Of a stretch of DNA of 64,000 nt, positions 45,001 through 53,502 are shown in pieces. Source of the DNA: Paenibacillus methanolicus. GTDB lineage: Bacteria > Bacillota > Bacilli > Paenibacillales > Paenibacillaceae. Numbering within the stretch: position 1 is the first letter of the stretch; every line of letters starts with the position of its first letter. The notes below the pieces were generated by a model. That model worked only from the letters and a program-made list of their open reading frames with translations. It was not told the origin of the DNA and did not search any database. The stretch covers positions 248,001 through 312,000 of the forward strand of contig NZ_VNHS01000007.1 of assembly GCF_008124765.1 (NCBI RefSeq), read 5' to 3'. A program made the position numbers and the translations under genes.

Positions 45001-45756
45001 TTTGTCGCCGAAGACAACCTGCATCGCGTACGGCTTGTTGTTATCCTGGTCGGTATACGTCGCTTTGAAGGTATACGTCGTGTTCTGATTGTTGATCGTG
45101 CCCGAGTTCGACGTTAAGGGGGCTGCCGACAACGTAGGCGAATTGCCGGTGTTGTCCGTCGTGCCCGTAATGTGATCCATCAGGATTTCGCCGTAGCCCG
45201 TAGTCGTCTGCTTCAGCCAGATCTCGAAGCGGATCCTCTTCTTATTGATCTTGGGGCTGAGCGCGTCCAAGTCGATCTGCGTATCGGTCCAAGTCGTCGG
45301 AACCGCCGCGAAACCGCCCGTCAGGTCGTGACCCTTGTAGCCGTCGTGGATGAGGATGCGAATGCGGGCATTCGGATATCCGGGATTTTTCATCTTGAAG
45401 TTCAAGTAACGGTAGCCGCTGACATCGAAGGTCGTGTGCCAAGGCTCGAACTTGGCCTGGGAGGCGCTTGAGGCAGGCGTCTGCGCGAATTTGCCGACCT
45501 TGAGCGAGTCAACCGTAACCTTCGAGAATGCGCCTGTTCCTCCGGATTGATTGTACCAGTTCTGCCAATCTAGCTTGAATATGCCTTTCCCGTCGAAGTC
45601 GTCGAAGATCGCCGGGTTGTTGGGATCGGGGAGCGGATTGACGGCTGCATGCGATGGAGCGGGCGCCAGCACGAGCGCTTGCAGCGCGACCATCAAGCCC
45701 AGTCCGATCATCATCAACTTTCTCGTCCGTTTTCCTAAGCGGGGGACGCTTGTCAT
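42079..45756 (-). CDS. Large secreted GH9 endoglucanase with carbohydrate-binding and Ig-like modules at both ends
   Basis: 1225 aa. Signal peptide 1-38. Module order: CBM-like domain (about 40-200), Ig-like domain (205-300), GH9 N-terminal Ig-like domain (310-400), GH9 catalytic (alpha/alpha)6 barrel (405-860), linker/Ig-like region, second CBM-like domain (about 940-1120), second Ig-like domain (1125-1225). Catalytic aspartates are Asp467 and Asp470 in GGHYDAGDYGKY and the acid is Glu839 in WRYNEYSVNIQAG. YWVYGQNPWNISWVSG is the usual GH9 C-terminal block. The CBM/Ig pair is duplicated (KATYTDQDNNKPYA against TVTYTDADNQAPYA). It should attack cellulose or mixed beta-glucan outside the cell. 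Confidence 0.93.
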   Translation of the reverse strand: MTSVPRLGKRTRKLMMIGLGLMVALQALVLAPAPSHAAVNPLPDPNNPAIFDDFDGKGIFKLDWQNWYNQSGGTGAFSKVTVDSLKVGKFAQTPASSASQAKFEPWHTTFDVSGYRYLNFKMKNPGYPNARIRILIHDGYKGHDLTGGFAAVPTTWTDTQIDLDALSPKINKKRIRFEIWLKQTTTGYGEILMDHITGTTDNTGNSPTLSAAPLTSNSGTINNQNTTYTFKATYTDQDNNKPYAMQVVFGDKAYNMREADYTDTNYADGKDYIYLSKLPVGTTSYYFRSADGSSPAASTAPQNSPTVVQSTNIVDVLVSQAGYGANDYKNAIVTSTSFLADTSYQVLNGTTVAKSGQMTYKGSVWGKFLYTIEFPTVTALGDNYTVKTNGVSSFPFPIKANVWDGYKDEMTAFYRIQRASVATSDAYPQGYSTIPPSDKVFHPAGHLDDAKRLDNGQSVDLTGGHYDAGDYGKYGANQWVGAEIVLAYLRNIDSPSVKFDNDNNDIPDLIDEGIFASDYIVKFADQFNGAFYDISHHGAFVHPNKETDGIPSNADDRKLRTDVLSVEGSAKGAATVAATARAIRTAIAEGDVPASLVPDLTATANEYEAAAVTLYDFMVANLTSPQRGDVNKSRIFADVEMYLLTNDVDYKNAATTAANALTFDDLSSTAYWSMRPIALAEFYPVADTTTQAHIQDLLEQQFHYVMTLMDDTPYGVMNQFSNFGVNEPLMSYIGDMMRYYELFGDPDTLRVIQRAMYWVYGQNPWNISWVSGIGSDYVDFIHTRLDEESSSSANQGIVIPGAMVSGANIKDTKDMYSVSPWYEDRYQGADNMNQWRYNEYSVNIQAGMLYTVMGLSTINNAVTSPSNLPELQVSSPILGDYVRGDVTVFASTNAGTPAVRTGGTYVPMTLTGAAYEYTFNTSTVTPLSNLVMRVRGNDTSGNHTFSNMHYTVAQPLPDPSHPLLFDDFDRHGLWGLTNGQWVNWWNQNGGNNEGTFSRVEDTPGNFVGKFTQNPSHVTAQAKFQHWNESFNVDGYRYVNMKVKNPSHPNLRMMVTLSSSTGGVNLTNGWISIPTTWTDLQFDTSTAPAAMNRKNAVMTIWLNQTVKGYGEMFMDDLRFTNTASGTAPTLTAGSVNAATGNTQSNFAFTVTYTDADNQAPYAVELVTDGVVRKMVELNPSDTNYADGKQYRVVTRLSKGNHKYYFTTTDMTSDAVSTTVATGPSVN

Positions 45757-45875
45757 GATAAAACCTCCGTTTCATAGTGTGGTTCAATTTGTGTCGAATG
45801 CGATATGACTCCCAGAACTGCCGGCAAAATACTAGATTCGTGATCTGATTTCGCTAGCGCCTCCCTCCCTCGTTT

Positions 45876-45889
45876 TGTATACGCTTGCA
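45876..45889. promoter_or_regulatory. Weak cre-like site upstream of the GH9 gene
   Basis: The 14-mer TGTATACGCTTGCA matches the CcpA operator consensus TGWNANCGNTNWCA at 12 of 14 positions. It lies 120 bp upstream of the GH9 start, in the divergent region shared with the response-regulator gene. The 347-bp gap holds no other gene. Confidence 0.3.
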
Positions 45890-46103
45890 AGATTAGAATA
45901 GGCGATCGGTAGAATCATAACCATGCACAATATCAGTATCCTTGTGATCTATTCGAGCAAATGAGAGACATTGTGGGAGCCGGTGCCGAAGTTTGCGCAA
46001 TAGATCATGTTTGCTGCGCGAAACATCATCGACTAGAGGATGGAAGTGGCTTATAATAGGAAAAAATTTGCGAGGGCGCGAGTGGCTCCGAGGAGGTCCC
46101 CCC

Positions 46104-47744
46104 ATGTACAAAATACTGGTTGTTGACGACGAGCCGAGGGTCAGCATCGGCATTCGCAATTTCCTGCTGGCGTCCGATTTGAGCATCTCCAGCGTGGAGA
46201 CGGCGCTGAACGGATTCGAGGCCGTCGATTATTTGCGCATGGACCAGTTCGATCTGGTGCTGACCGATATCCAGATGAGCCGGATGAGCGGAATCGAGCT
46301 GATGGAGACGATCTATATGGAGCAGCCGAATTTGCCGGTCATCGTCATATCGGCTCATGAGAAGTTCGACTTCGCGATGAAGTCGCTGCGGTTAGGCGCG
46401 CGGGACTACTTGGTGAAGCCGGTCGATCAGGAGGATCTGCTTCGGGTCGTTCGCGGCGTGTTGACCGAGAAGGAGGAGATCGGCAAGCGAGCGCTCGAGC
46501 GCTCCAGACTGGAACGAAACAAGCGGATACCCGATTCGGCCCGGCGTCAGGAGATTCTAATGGAATTGGTGACGGAGCGGGGGTTGTCGAAGAAGGAGCA
46601 TGAAGACTTGCTGGCCGAGCTGGGCGACAAGATCAAGGGGCCGTACTTCGGCGTCGTCACCGTTCGGCTCGATCTTAGCCGCGGAGGCTTCAGCCATCGG
46701 GAAGTACTGCAACAGGATCGGAAATTACTGAAATTCGCGGCGTTGAACCTATTCTCGGAGAGCTTGGCCGAATGGGGGGGACTCGCGTTCAGCGGATTCG
46801 GCAACGAGCTGATCGGTATCATCCAAGTGAAGGCGCCGGCCGGAACTGAACCGCGCGGCCAATTGCAGACTCAGCTCCATCTGGTTGGTCAATACGTCTC
46901 GAACAACCTCCGGCAATACTTGAATCTCGAGGCGACGATCGGGACGAGCAGTCTGCGCGACGACGCGACCCTATTAGCCAAGCTTATGGAAGAAGCCAAC
47001 CTTGCCGTGAATTGGAAGCGGTTGCACCCCGGACAGAACGTGTTCTATTATGCGGATATCGCGGCGCAGGATAGCTTGAATATGGTCGAATGGATGGCGA
47101 AAGTGGAAGCGTGCGTCCAGCAGCTGAAGAAAGGCGGGGACGAGCTGCCGGAGGCGAGCGCGCGGGATTTGATCGCCATGCTGCGGCGGTTAGGCCATAC
47201 GGACGAATTGGCGCACAGCTACTTCGGCATGCTCGTCTATCGGATATACGGCTTGCTGCTGGAATATGGGCATGCCGGCACCGCCTCGTTACGACGATTC
47301 GATCCGGACGTCTATTATAAGGACTTGCGGATCGAGGCCCGGATCGGGCGACTGGCTGCCTATATGGAAGACGCGGCCCGTACGATCCAGATGATGGCCC
47401 GAGAGCGCGAGACTACGATTCTGTCGCGGATCCTCGCGTACATCCGGCAGCATTACCGCAACCCGGCGCTCAAGATTCAGGATATTGCCGGCGAGGTGCA
47501 TTTCAGCTCCGCCTATCTCGGATACTTGTTCAAGCGGGAGACGAAGAAGAACGTCTGGGACTACGTGACGGAGCTGCGCATTCAGGAAGCGAAGCATCTG
47601 CTGGTCACGACGGACAAGAAGCGCTATGAGATTGCTTACGAAGTCGGCTACGAATCGCCGGAGCACTTCAGCCGAATGTTCAAGCGATACGCCGGCGTCA
47701 GTCCGGCGGACTACCGCAAAGAAGGTCAGGGGGGGTCCCGCTGA
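46104..47744 (+). CDS. YesN-type response regulator with AraC DNA-binding domain
   Basis: 546 aa. Receiver domain 1-120 with acidic Asp8/Asp9, phospho-acceptor Asp55 (LVLTDIQM) and Lys in DYLVKPVDQ. A long, poorly conserved middle domain follows. The C-terminal AraC HTH pair (LKIQDIAGEVHFSSAYLGYL, KKRYEIAYEVGYESPEHFSR) ends with VSPADYRK. ATG 46104 has AGGAGG 7 bp upstream. It is coupled to the sensor kinase and precedes a sugar transporter operon that it most likely activates. GH9, divergent from it, may belong to the same regulon. Confidence 0.93.
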   Translation: MYKILVVDDEPRVSIGIRNFLLASDLSISSVETALNGFEAVDYLRMDQFDLVLTDIQMSRMSGIELMETIYMEQPNLPVIVISAHEKFDFAMKSLRLGARDYLVKPVDQEDLLRVVRGVLTEKEEIGKRALERSRLERNKRIPDSARRQEILMELVTERGLSKKEHEDLLAELGDKIKGPYFGVVTVRLDLSRGGFSHREVLQQDRKLLKFAALNLFSESLAEWGGLAFSGFGNELIGIIQVKAPAGTEPRGQLQTQLHLVGQYVSNNLRQYLNLEATIGTSSLRDDATLLAKLMEEANLAVNWKRLHPGQNVFYYADIAAQDSLNMVEWMAKVEACVQQLKKGGDELPEASARDLIAMLRRLGHTDELAHSYFGMLVYRIYGLLLEYGHAGTASLRRFDPDVYYKDLRIEARIGRLAAYMEDAARTIQMMARERETTILSRILAYIRQHYRNPALKIQDIAGEVHFSSAYLGYLFKRETKKNVWDYVTELRIQEAKHLLVTTDKKRYEIAYEVGYESPEHFSRMFKRYAGVSPADYRKEGQGGSR

Positions 47745-49492
47745 AGCTGAAATATAAAGTCGCGCTGGCGTTCGCGCTGCTGGTCGTCGGGCCCTTCCTT
47801 GTCGTCGGATGGATCTCGGCTTACAAAGCCGCCGAATCGATGCAGGATGAGGTTGGACGGACGATGCTTCAGCTGGCGAAGCAGAATCATGCCACGATCG
47901 TGAAGACGATGTTCGCGGTGAACGATAAGACGATCACCTTCCTCGACAATCATCTGTTCGATCTGTCGGGGCCGAATGCGTTCTGGACGAACATCGAGAC
48001 GCTCAGCCAGATCAAACAAGCGGATAGCATTCTGGAGCGCTGGTCCTCGGACGGCACGGCGTACACGCTCTATATGATGAACAAAGTGGGCAAACGGACG
48101 CTGATCGACCTGTCTCATAAGGATCGCGGATTCAAATACTTGGACGGCGATGCCGCCGAGTTCCCCGACTGGGCGAAGCAAGCCATCGAGAAGCGGGGCG
48201 CGGGCGAGTTCCGCCGCGCGCAGAATGGCGGCGCGAACGTCAGTTACGTGAGAAGCATCTTGAACGCGCAAAATTATAATGACGTGATCGGATTCCTGAT
48301 CGTCTCCAATCTGGAGGTCCGGTTGATGCGGGATCTCGTATCCGTCGAGCTCCCGGCCAACTCCGGCATTTACTTGTTCAACGACCTCGGAGAGCTCCTA
48401 TTGCAGCGGGGGGCGATCGATATCCCCCTGTCAAGCATAGCCGAATCCGCCATGAAGGGAGCCTCGGGAACTTTCATCGCCAAGCAGGATGGCGAGCGGT
48501 GGTTGTACGCGTCCTCCTACGAGCGCGGTTTCGGCACGCGTCTGGTCTACCGGGTTCCGTTCGATGCGATCACGGGCAGCCAGACGTCGTTCCAATGGTT
48601 CATCATGGTCGTGTCCGTCCTCTACTTGGCGTTCGTGCTGCTGTTTCTCTTGTACTTGCTGCGGATTATCGTTAGGCCGCTGCACCGGCTGGTAGCGATA
48701 ACGAAAATCTACGAGCCCGGCGTCAAACTGAACATCGAGGACGACTTGCTGCGTCCGGACGAGTTCGGCATTTTGTACGGCGCATTCTTGCGGATGACGC
48801 GGAGGCTGGATCATTCGTTCGAGGAGAACTATCTGATGAAGATTCAACAGAAGGAGAACGAGCTGGCCACGCTGCATGCCCAGATTACGCCGCATTTGCT
48901 GTACAACACGCTGGATTCTATCTATTGGTACGCGCTGGATCAGGGCAACTCGAACGTAGGGGATATGGTCAAGGATTTGTCCAAGCTGCTGCGGATCGGC
49001 CTAAGCAAAGGGAAGACGATGATCTCGATCGGGGAGGAAGCGGAGCATATTCAAGCCTACAGCCGGCTGCAGATGAAGCGGTACCCGGACCAATTCGAGG
49101 TGTTCTGGGCGATCGAGGAGGAGGTGCTGGCCTTCACGACGCCGAAGGTGATCTTGCAGCCGCTCGTGGAGAACGCGATATTCCACGCCGTGAGCGGCAT
49201 GGACGGGGAAGGCGCGATCTGGATCCGAATCCGGCGCGTCGAACGAACGATCGAGATGTCCGTCGAGGATAACGGGTTCCTGCCCGTCGACTTGGAGCGG
49301 CTGGAGCGGATCGTCCGAGGGGAGCTGGACGACAAGGGCTATGGCATCCGGAACGTCAATCAGCGCATTCAGCTGCACTATGGCGAAGAATACGGTCTTC
49401 GATATTGCCGGCGCGACGGCGGGGGAATCCGGGCCGTGATCCGTCTGCCGCTTCAAGCGCATACCGCATCAAGCACAAGCTCCGGCGCCTAG
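47741..49492 (+). CDS. YesM-type sensor histidine kinase, with probable CTG start
   Basis: 583 aa if translation starts at CTG 47741. TM1 spans residues 7-27, an extracytoplasmic sensor domain 30-283, TM2 284-311, HAMP 310-365, and the phospho-acceptor His385 sits in AQITPHLLYNTLDS (the family norm is QINPHFLYNTL). HATPase motifs follow (VENAIFHA, DNGFLPVD, GYGIRNVNQRI). Starting at the next ATG (47840) would remove TM1. No ATG, GTG or TTG lies in frame between the preceding stop and TM1. CTG 47741 overlaps the regulator's stop as CTGA and has AGGGGGGG 5 bp upstream. Confidence 0.88.
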   Translation: MKLKYKVALAFALLVVGPFLVVGWISAYKAAESMQDEVGRTMLQLAKQNHATIVKTMFAVNDKTITFLDNHLFDLSGPNAFWTNIETLSQIKQADSILERWSSDGTAYTLYMMNKVGKRTLIDLSHKDRGFKYLDGDAAEFPDWAKQAIEKRGAGEFRRAQNGGANVSYVRSILNAQNYNDVIGFLIVSNLEVRLMRDLVSVELPANSGIYLFNDLGELLLQRGAIDIPLSSIAESAMKGASGTFIAKQDGERWLYASSYERGFGTRLVYRVPFDAITGSQTSFQWFIMVVSVLYLAFVLLFLLYLLRIIVRPLHRLVAITKIYEPGVKLNIEDDLLRPDEFGILYGAFLRMTRRLDHSFEENYLMKIQQKENELATLHAQITPHLLYNTLDSIYWYALDQGNSNVGDMVKDLSKLLRIGLSKGKTMISIGEEAEHIQAYSRLQMKRYPDQFEVFWAIEEEVLAFTTPKVILQPLVENAIFHAVSGMDGEGAIWIRIRRVERTIEMSVEDNGFLPVDLERLERIVRGELDDKGYGIRNVNQRIQLHYGEEYGLRYCRRDGGGIRAVIRLPLQAHTASSTSSGA

Positions 49493-49505
49493 CCGGAGTT
49501 TTTTT
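49480..49505 (+). terminator. Rho-independent terminator of the two-component operon
   Basis: A 7-bp stem ctccggc/gccggag with a 5-nt loop, then seven T. It overlaps the last codons of the kinase gene. Confidence 0.88.
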
Positions 49506-49526
49506 GTGTTGAGGTTCAAAACCCTC

Positions 49527-49664
49527 TGAAGCTTTGTCCACGAGGACAAAAGCGTGCCAGCTCGAAGCAAGCCGCCGACCGCGAACAATGGTGTCTGCAC
49601 GAAAAAGGGAGTCCAGAGGGCGGAGCCCTTTGGAGCCTCCTCGGCGGAGGAGGTGGGAGGAGGG
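49527..49664 (+). repeat. Dispersed structured intergenic repeat, copy C
   Basis: Third copy of the element at 779 and 17724, 22 bp beyond a terminator. H1 is gctttgtcc/ggacaaaagc, H2 ccagagggc/gccctttgg with loop gga, and H3 cctcctc/gaggagg (49636-49653, loop ggcg). Relative to copy A, H3 carries a paired C-to-T and G-to-A change that keeps the stem intact. Confidence 0.85.
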
Positions 49665-49710
49665 AGCAACAAAAGTGGGGTCAAAAGGGCAGAGTTCTCT
49701 TAACCTGACA

Positions 49711-49765
49711 GCATTGCGCGAGGGGGCTTGGGGGAGGAAAAGGGAGGGGGAAGGGGCGAGGGAGG
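49711..49765 (+). other. G-rich purine tract, G-quadruplex candidate
   Basis: Six runs of three to five G separated by 1-7 nt occupy about 50 bp (for example gggggcttgggggagg, then gggaggggg, gggg, ggg). It lies between repeat C and the start of the transporter operon, in a 366-bp gap with no gene. Confidence 0.5.
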
Positions 49766-49858
49766 TCCCGATTTATATCACACAGTGACAGGAATAGATC
49801 ATCGTCTTGCGAGGCGGGGTTATCCTATACTGAAATCAACCGAGAGGAGTTGAAAGAA

Positions 49859-50791
49859 GTGAGAGAGAGAACGGGGTTCGCGCTATTCGTCCATTCCCTG
49901 TGGAAGTACCGGTTCTTGACGATCATGCTCGCGCCGGCGCTGGCGGTGCTGGTCGTGAACAACTATATGCCGATGTTCGGGGTGTTCATCGCGTTCAAGA
50001 ATATCAATTACATCGACGGCATATTCGGCAGTCCTTGGGTCGGGTTCAAGAACTTTGAATTTCTATTCAATTCCGGGTCGATCTGGCGAATTACGCGTAA
50101 TACGGTGCTGTACAGCGTGGCCTTCATGATCGTGAACACCGTGCTGTCCGTCGTCATCGCCGTGGCGATCAACGAGCTGCGCGGACGGTTGGCCAAGACG
50201 TATCAGACATTCCTGATTATGCCGTATTTCTTGTCCATGATCGTGGTCGGCTACCTGGTCTACGCCTTCTTGAATCCGGAGAAAGGATTCGTGAACGGAA
50301 CCGTTCTGGAGTGGTTCGGCGCCGACCCGGTATCCTGGTATTCCGAGAAGCCGTATTGGCCCTATATTCTAATCCTGGTCAACGCGTGGAAGAACGTCGG
50401 GATCGGCGCGGTCATCTATATTGCCGCCATCGCGGGCATCGACAACGAATACTACGAAGCGGCCGTCATCGACGGCGCCACGAAGTGGAAGCAGATCGTT
50501 CATATCACGCTGCCGCTGATCCAGCCCATTATCGTCATCCTGACCATTCTATCGATGGGAAGCGTCTTCAATACCGACTTCGGCTTGTTCTACCAAGTGC
50601 CGATGGACTCGGGCGCGCTGTATCCCGTGACGGATACGGTCGACACGTACGTCTACCGCGTGCTGATGGAATTGAACGACATCGGCATGTCGTCCGCGGC
50701 CGCATTGGCGCAATCCGTATTGGGCTTCATTCTGGTGCTGCTCACCAACTCGGCGGTGCGACGCATCAATTCGGATCAGGCGTTATTCTAG
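49859..50791 (+). CDS. Sugar ABC transporter permease, LplB type
   Basis: 310 aa, six transmembrane helices, EAA-loop YEAAVIDGATKWKQIVHI. The sequence LAPALAVLVVNNYMPMFGVFIAFKN near the N-terminus (cited in part) is typical of LplB/YtePQ-family proteins of Bacilli that import poly- or oligosaccharides and depend on a shared ATPase encoded elsewhere. GTG 49859 is chosen over TTG 49850 because GAGAGGAG touches the TTG. First gene of an operon running to 55868. Confidence 0.9.
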   Translation: MRERTGFALFVHSLWKYRFLTIMLAPALAVLVVNNYMPMFGVFIAFKNINYIDGIFGSPWVGFKNFEFLFNSGSIWRITRNTVLYSVAFMIVNTVLSVVIAVAINELRGRLAKTYQTFLIMPYFLSMIVVGYLVYAFLNPEKGFVNGTVLEWFGADPVSWYSEKPYWPYILILVNAWKNVGIGAVIYIAAIAGIDNEYYEAAVIDGATKWKQIVHITLPLIQPIIVILTILSMGSVFNTDFGLFYQVPMDSGALYPVTDTVDTYVYRVLMELNDIGMSSAAALAQSVLGFILVLLTNSAVRRINSDQALF

Positions 50792-50813
50792 ACTATGACT
50801 TGAGGTGAACCTG

Positions 50814-51725
50814 ATGAGCAGCCAACTGAGGCGGCGTGAGAACGCCATCTCGCCACCCGCAAGCCTTCTGCTGAACGCGTGCTTTATTCTACTCTCGCTA
50901 GCATGCATCCTGCCCGTTATTCTTGTCGTCATCGTATCCTTCACGCATATCGATTCGCTGGTGAGCGAGGGCTATCGCTTCATTCCTTCCCGATGGTCCA
51001 CGATTGCGTATGAAAGCCTATTCAAGGATTACGGCACCCTTGTGCGAGCGTACGCCATCAGTATCGGATTAACCGTGGGCGGTACCGCGCTGAGCGTCAT
51101 CCTGATGGCGTTGTACGCCTACCCGATCTCTCGCCAGGATTATCCGTTCCGAGCGTTCTTCACCTTCATTCTCTTCTTCACGATGCTGTTCAGCGGAGGC
51201 GTGGTGAGCAAGTATATCGTCTTCACGCAGGTGCTGGATTTACTGGACACCTACGCGGCGCTTCTGCTCCCGCTGCTCATCATCCCGTTCAACGTGATCA
51301 TCATGCGGACGTTCTTCCAGGCGACCATACACCCTGCATTGATCGAATCCGCGAGGATCGACGGCGCCGGCGAGTTCCGCATCTTCTTCCGCATCGTCCT
51401 GCCGCTGTCGCTGCCGGTCATGGCGACCATGGCGCTGCTGGGCACGATCGTCTTCTGGAACGACTGGTTCAACGCCCTCTTGTTCATCCGCACGGAGGAG
51501 AAGTATCCGCTTCAATATTTGATGCTGCGCGTTCTGAACGATGTTCAGTATTTGCGGAATAACGTGCAGTTGGCCTCGCAAAATCCGGAGCTGATGTCCA
51601 ACCTGCCGGATGAATCGCTGCAGATGGCGCTGGCCGTCGTCTGCATGGGCCCGATCCTGCTCGTCTATCCGTTCTTCCAGAAGTATTTCGTCAAAGGATT
51701 GACCGTCGGCGCCGTCAAAGGCTGA
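50814..51725 (+). CDS. Sugar ABC transporter permease, YtcP/LplC type
   Basis: 303 aa, six transmembrane helices, EAA-like loop ESARIDGAGEFRIFFRIVLP. It is the usual partner of LplB-type permeases. ATG 50814 follows TGAGGTGA; a GTG at 50805 overlaps that site. The C-terminus VYPFFQKYFVKGLTVGAVKG is characteristic of the family. Confidence 0.9.
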   Translation: MSSQLRRRENAISPPASLLLNACFILLSLACILPVILVVIVSFTHIDSLVSEGYRFIPSRWSTIAYESLFKDYGTLVRAYAISIGLTVGGTALSVILMALYAYPISRQDYPFRAFFTFILFFTMLFSGGVVSKYIVFTQVLDLLDTYAALLLPLLIIPFNVIIMRTFFQATIHPALIESARIDGAGEFRIFFRIVLPLSLPVMATMALLGTIVFWNDWFNALLFIRTEEKYPLQYLMLRVLNDVQYLRNNVQLASQNPELMSNLPDESLQMALAVVCMGPILLVYPFFQKYFVKGLTVGAVKG

Positions 51726-51812
51726 CCTACATGCTGGTAGTCCCGGCAAGCGTCCATGTCAAGGGCGCAAGCCGTACTATACGATCAACGAATATGGGAG
51801 GGTTACAAGCGA

Positions 51813-53417
51813 ATGAGACCAAAAAAGACATGGCTCGCCGTGACGGCGCTCATGCTATCGTCCATGATGGCGCTGCAGGCTTGCTCATCGAACAACAACG
51901 GCGGCAACAACCGCGCAAGCGAATCGACCAATGCCGCGAAGGAGACCTCGAACGCCGCCAATGCCGCGAAGGAGCCGGCGGACGGGAAGACCAAGCTGGA
52001 GCCGTATGAGGTATCGATTGTCTATTTCGGCACGCCGGAGGCGGACGGCGCGCTGGTGGAGGAGAAGCTGAACGAATTTTTCAAGGAGAAAATCAATGCG
52101 ACGGTGAAGCTTCAGCCGATCGCGGCAAGCGATTATCAGAACCGGACGGAGCTGATGATGAATACCGGCGAGAAAATGGACCTGGTGTTCACCGCATCGT
52201 GGCTTAATTATTTCGGCAATGTGACGAAGGGGGCTTTCCTGGAGCTCGATGAGCTGCTCGAGAAGCACGGTCAAGGCATCAAGGAATCGCTGCATCCGCT
52301 CTATCTGGAAGCACCGCGCCTCAAGGGCAAGCTGTACGCCGTTCCGACGAACAAGGAGATTACGCAAGGACAATCGTTCACTTACCGGAAAGATATTGTG
52401 GACAAGTACAACATTCCGATTGAAACCATTAATAAATGGGCGGATCTGGAGCCATGGTACGAGAAAATCAGCAAGGAAGAGCCGGGATTGACCAACCTCT
52501 ATATGAGCGGAGGATCGGGCAATAGCGGCGGCGGCATCCATATGATGTTCGAGACGAATTCCAATTACCGGCCGGTCGGCCCGACGCCAGGCAAGACGCA
52601 GATGTTCTTCGTCGATTACACCGCCTCCGAGATGAAAGTGAAGACCATTCTGGATCCCGAGCTGGTCGACATCAACAAGAAGGAGTTCGAGCTGTTCCGC
52701 AAGTACTACGAGAAAGGCTATATTAACCCGGATGCGGCGACCAGCAAGACGAACGCGGCAGACTTGCGGCGGCAGGGCAAGCTCTGGATGTCGTCCGGGG
52801 TATGGAAGCCGGGGTCGGATATTGAAACCAAGATCGCGGATAACAACCAATTCGACTATGTGTCGCATGTCGTGACGGAGCCGATCGTCACGACGGATTT
52901 GGCCGCGGGCTCCATGTTCTCCATCTCGAGAACTTCCGAGGATCCGGAGCGGGCCATGATGGTGCTCAATTATTTGCATACCGACCCGTACGTGGTCAAT
53001 CTGATCGTGCACGGCATCGAGGGCAAGCATTACAAGAAGGTAGGCGAGAACCGCATCGAACCGATCGCGGACTCGGGTTACGGGGCGTCGGCGCTGTTCT
53101 GGGTCATCGGGAGCCAGATGCTGAACTACTTGAAGCCAGGCCAGCCGGACGATCTGTACGTCAACTGGCAGAAGTTCAACGACGAAGCGGTGCGCTTCCC
53201 GTTGATGGGCTTCGTCTTCGACGATACGAAGGTGAAGAACGAGATCGCGCAGCTGACAGGGATCGTGACCGAATACAAGACGCTGACCACGGGCGCGGTG
53301 CCGAATCCGTCGAAGCTGCTCGATGAACGGAACGCGAAGCTGAAGGATGGCGGCCTCGAGAAGGTGCAAGCGGAGCTGCAAGCCCAGATCGACGCGTGGT
53401 GGGCCGAGAACAAGTAA
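51813..53417 (+). CDS. Sugar ABC transporter solute-binding lipoprotein (LipO/LplA type)
   Basis: 534 aa. Signal peptide with lipobox LQAC (Cys24), then an Asn/Ser/Ala linker. The length and the segments NKEITQGQSFTYRKDIVDKY and YEKGYINPDAA match the large extracellular binding proteins that pair with LplB/YtcP permeases. The ligand is probably an oligosaccharide. ATG 51813 has GGGAGGG about 10 bp upstream; the open frame upstream from 51756 has no matching site. Confidence 0.9.
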   Translation: MRPKKTWLAVTALMLSSMMALQACSSNNNGGNNRASESTNAAKETSNAANAAKEPADGKTKLEPYEVSIVYFGTPEADGALVEEKLNEFFKEKINATVKLQPIAASDYQNRTELMMNTGEKMDLVFTASWLNYFGNVTKGAFLELDELLEKHGQGIKESLHPLYLEAPRLKGKLYAVPTNKEITQGQSFTYRKDIVDKYNIPIETINKWADLEPWYEKISKEEPGLTNLYMSGGSGNSGGGIHMMFETNSNYRPVGPTPGKTQMFFVDYTASEMKVKTILDPELVDINKKEFELFRKYYEKGYINPDAATSKTNAADLRRQGKLWMSSGVWKPGSDIETKIADNNQFDYVSHVVTEPIVTTDLAAGSMFSISRTSEDPERAMMVLNYLHTDPYVVNLIVHGIEGKHYKKVGENRIEPIADSGYGASALFWVIGSQMLNYLKPGQPDDLYVNWQKFNDEAVRFPLMGFVFDDTKVKNEIAQLTGIVTEYKTLTTGAVPNPSKLLDERNAKLKDGGLEKVQAELQAQIDAWWAENK

Positions 53418-53502
53418 GATGCCGGAGAATCCGTCTGGAGTCGGGGAGTCGCCCGCGGGGTGCTCTTCGGCTCCTAAATAAGGAGCAGAGGGAGAGCTTG
53501 AC

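Noticed and set aside
49811..49841. TTGCGA and TATACT as a promoter for the transporter operon
   Set aside because: Spacer is only 13 bp; no convincing -35 at the right distance, so not annotated.
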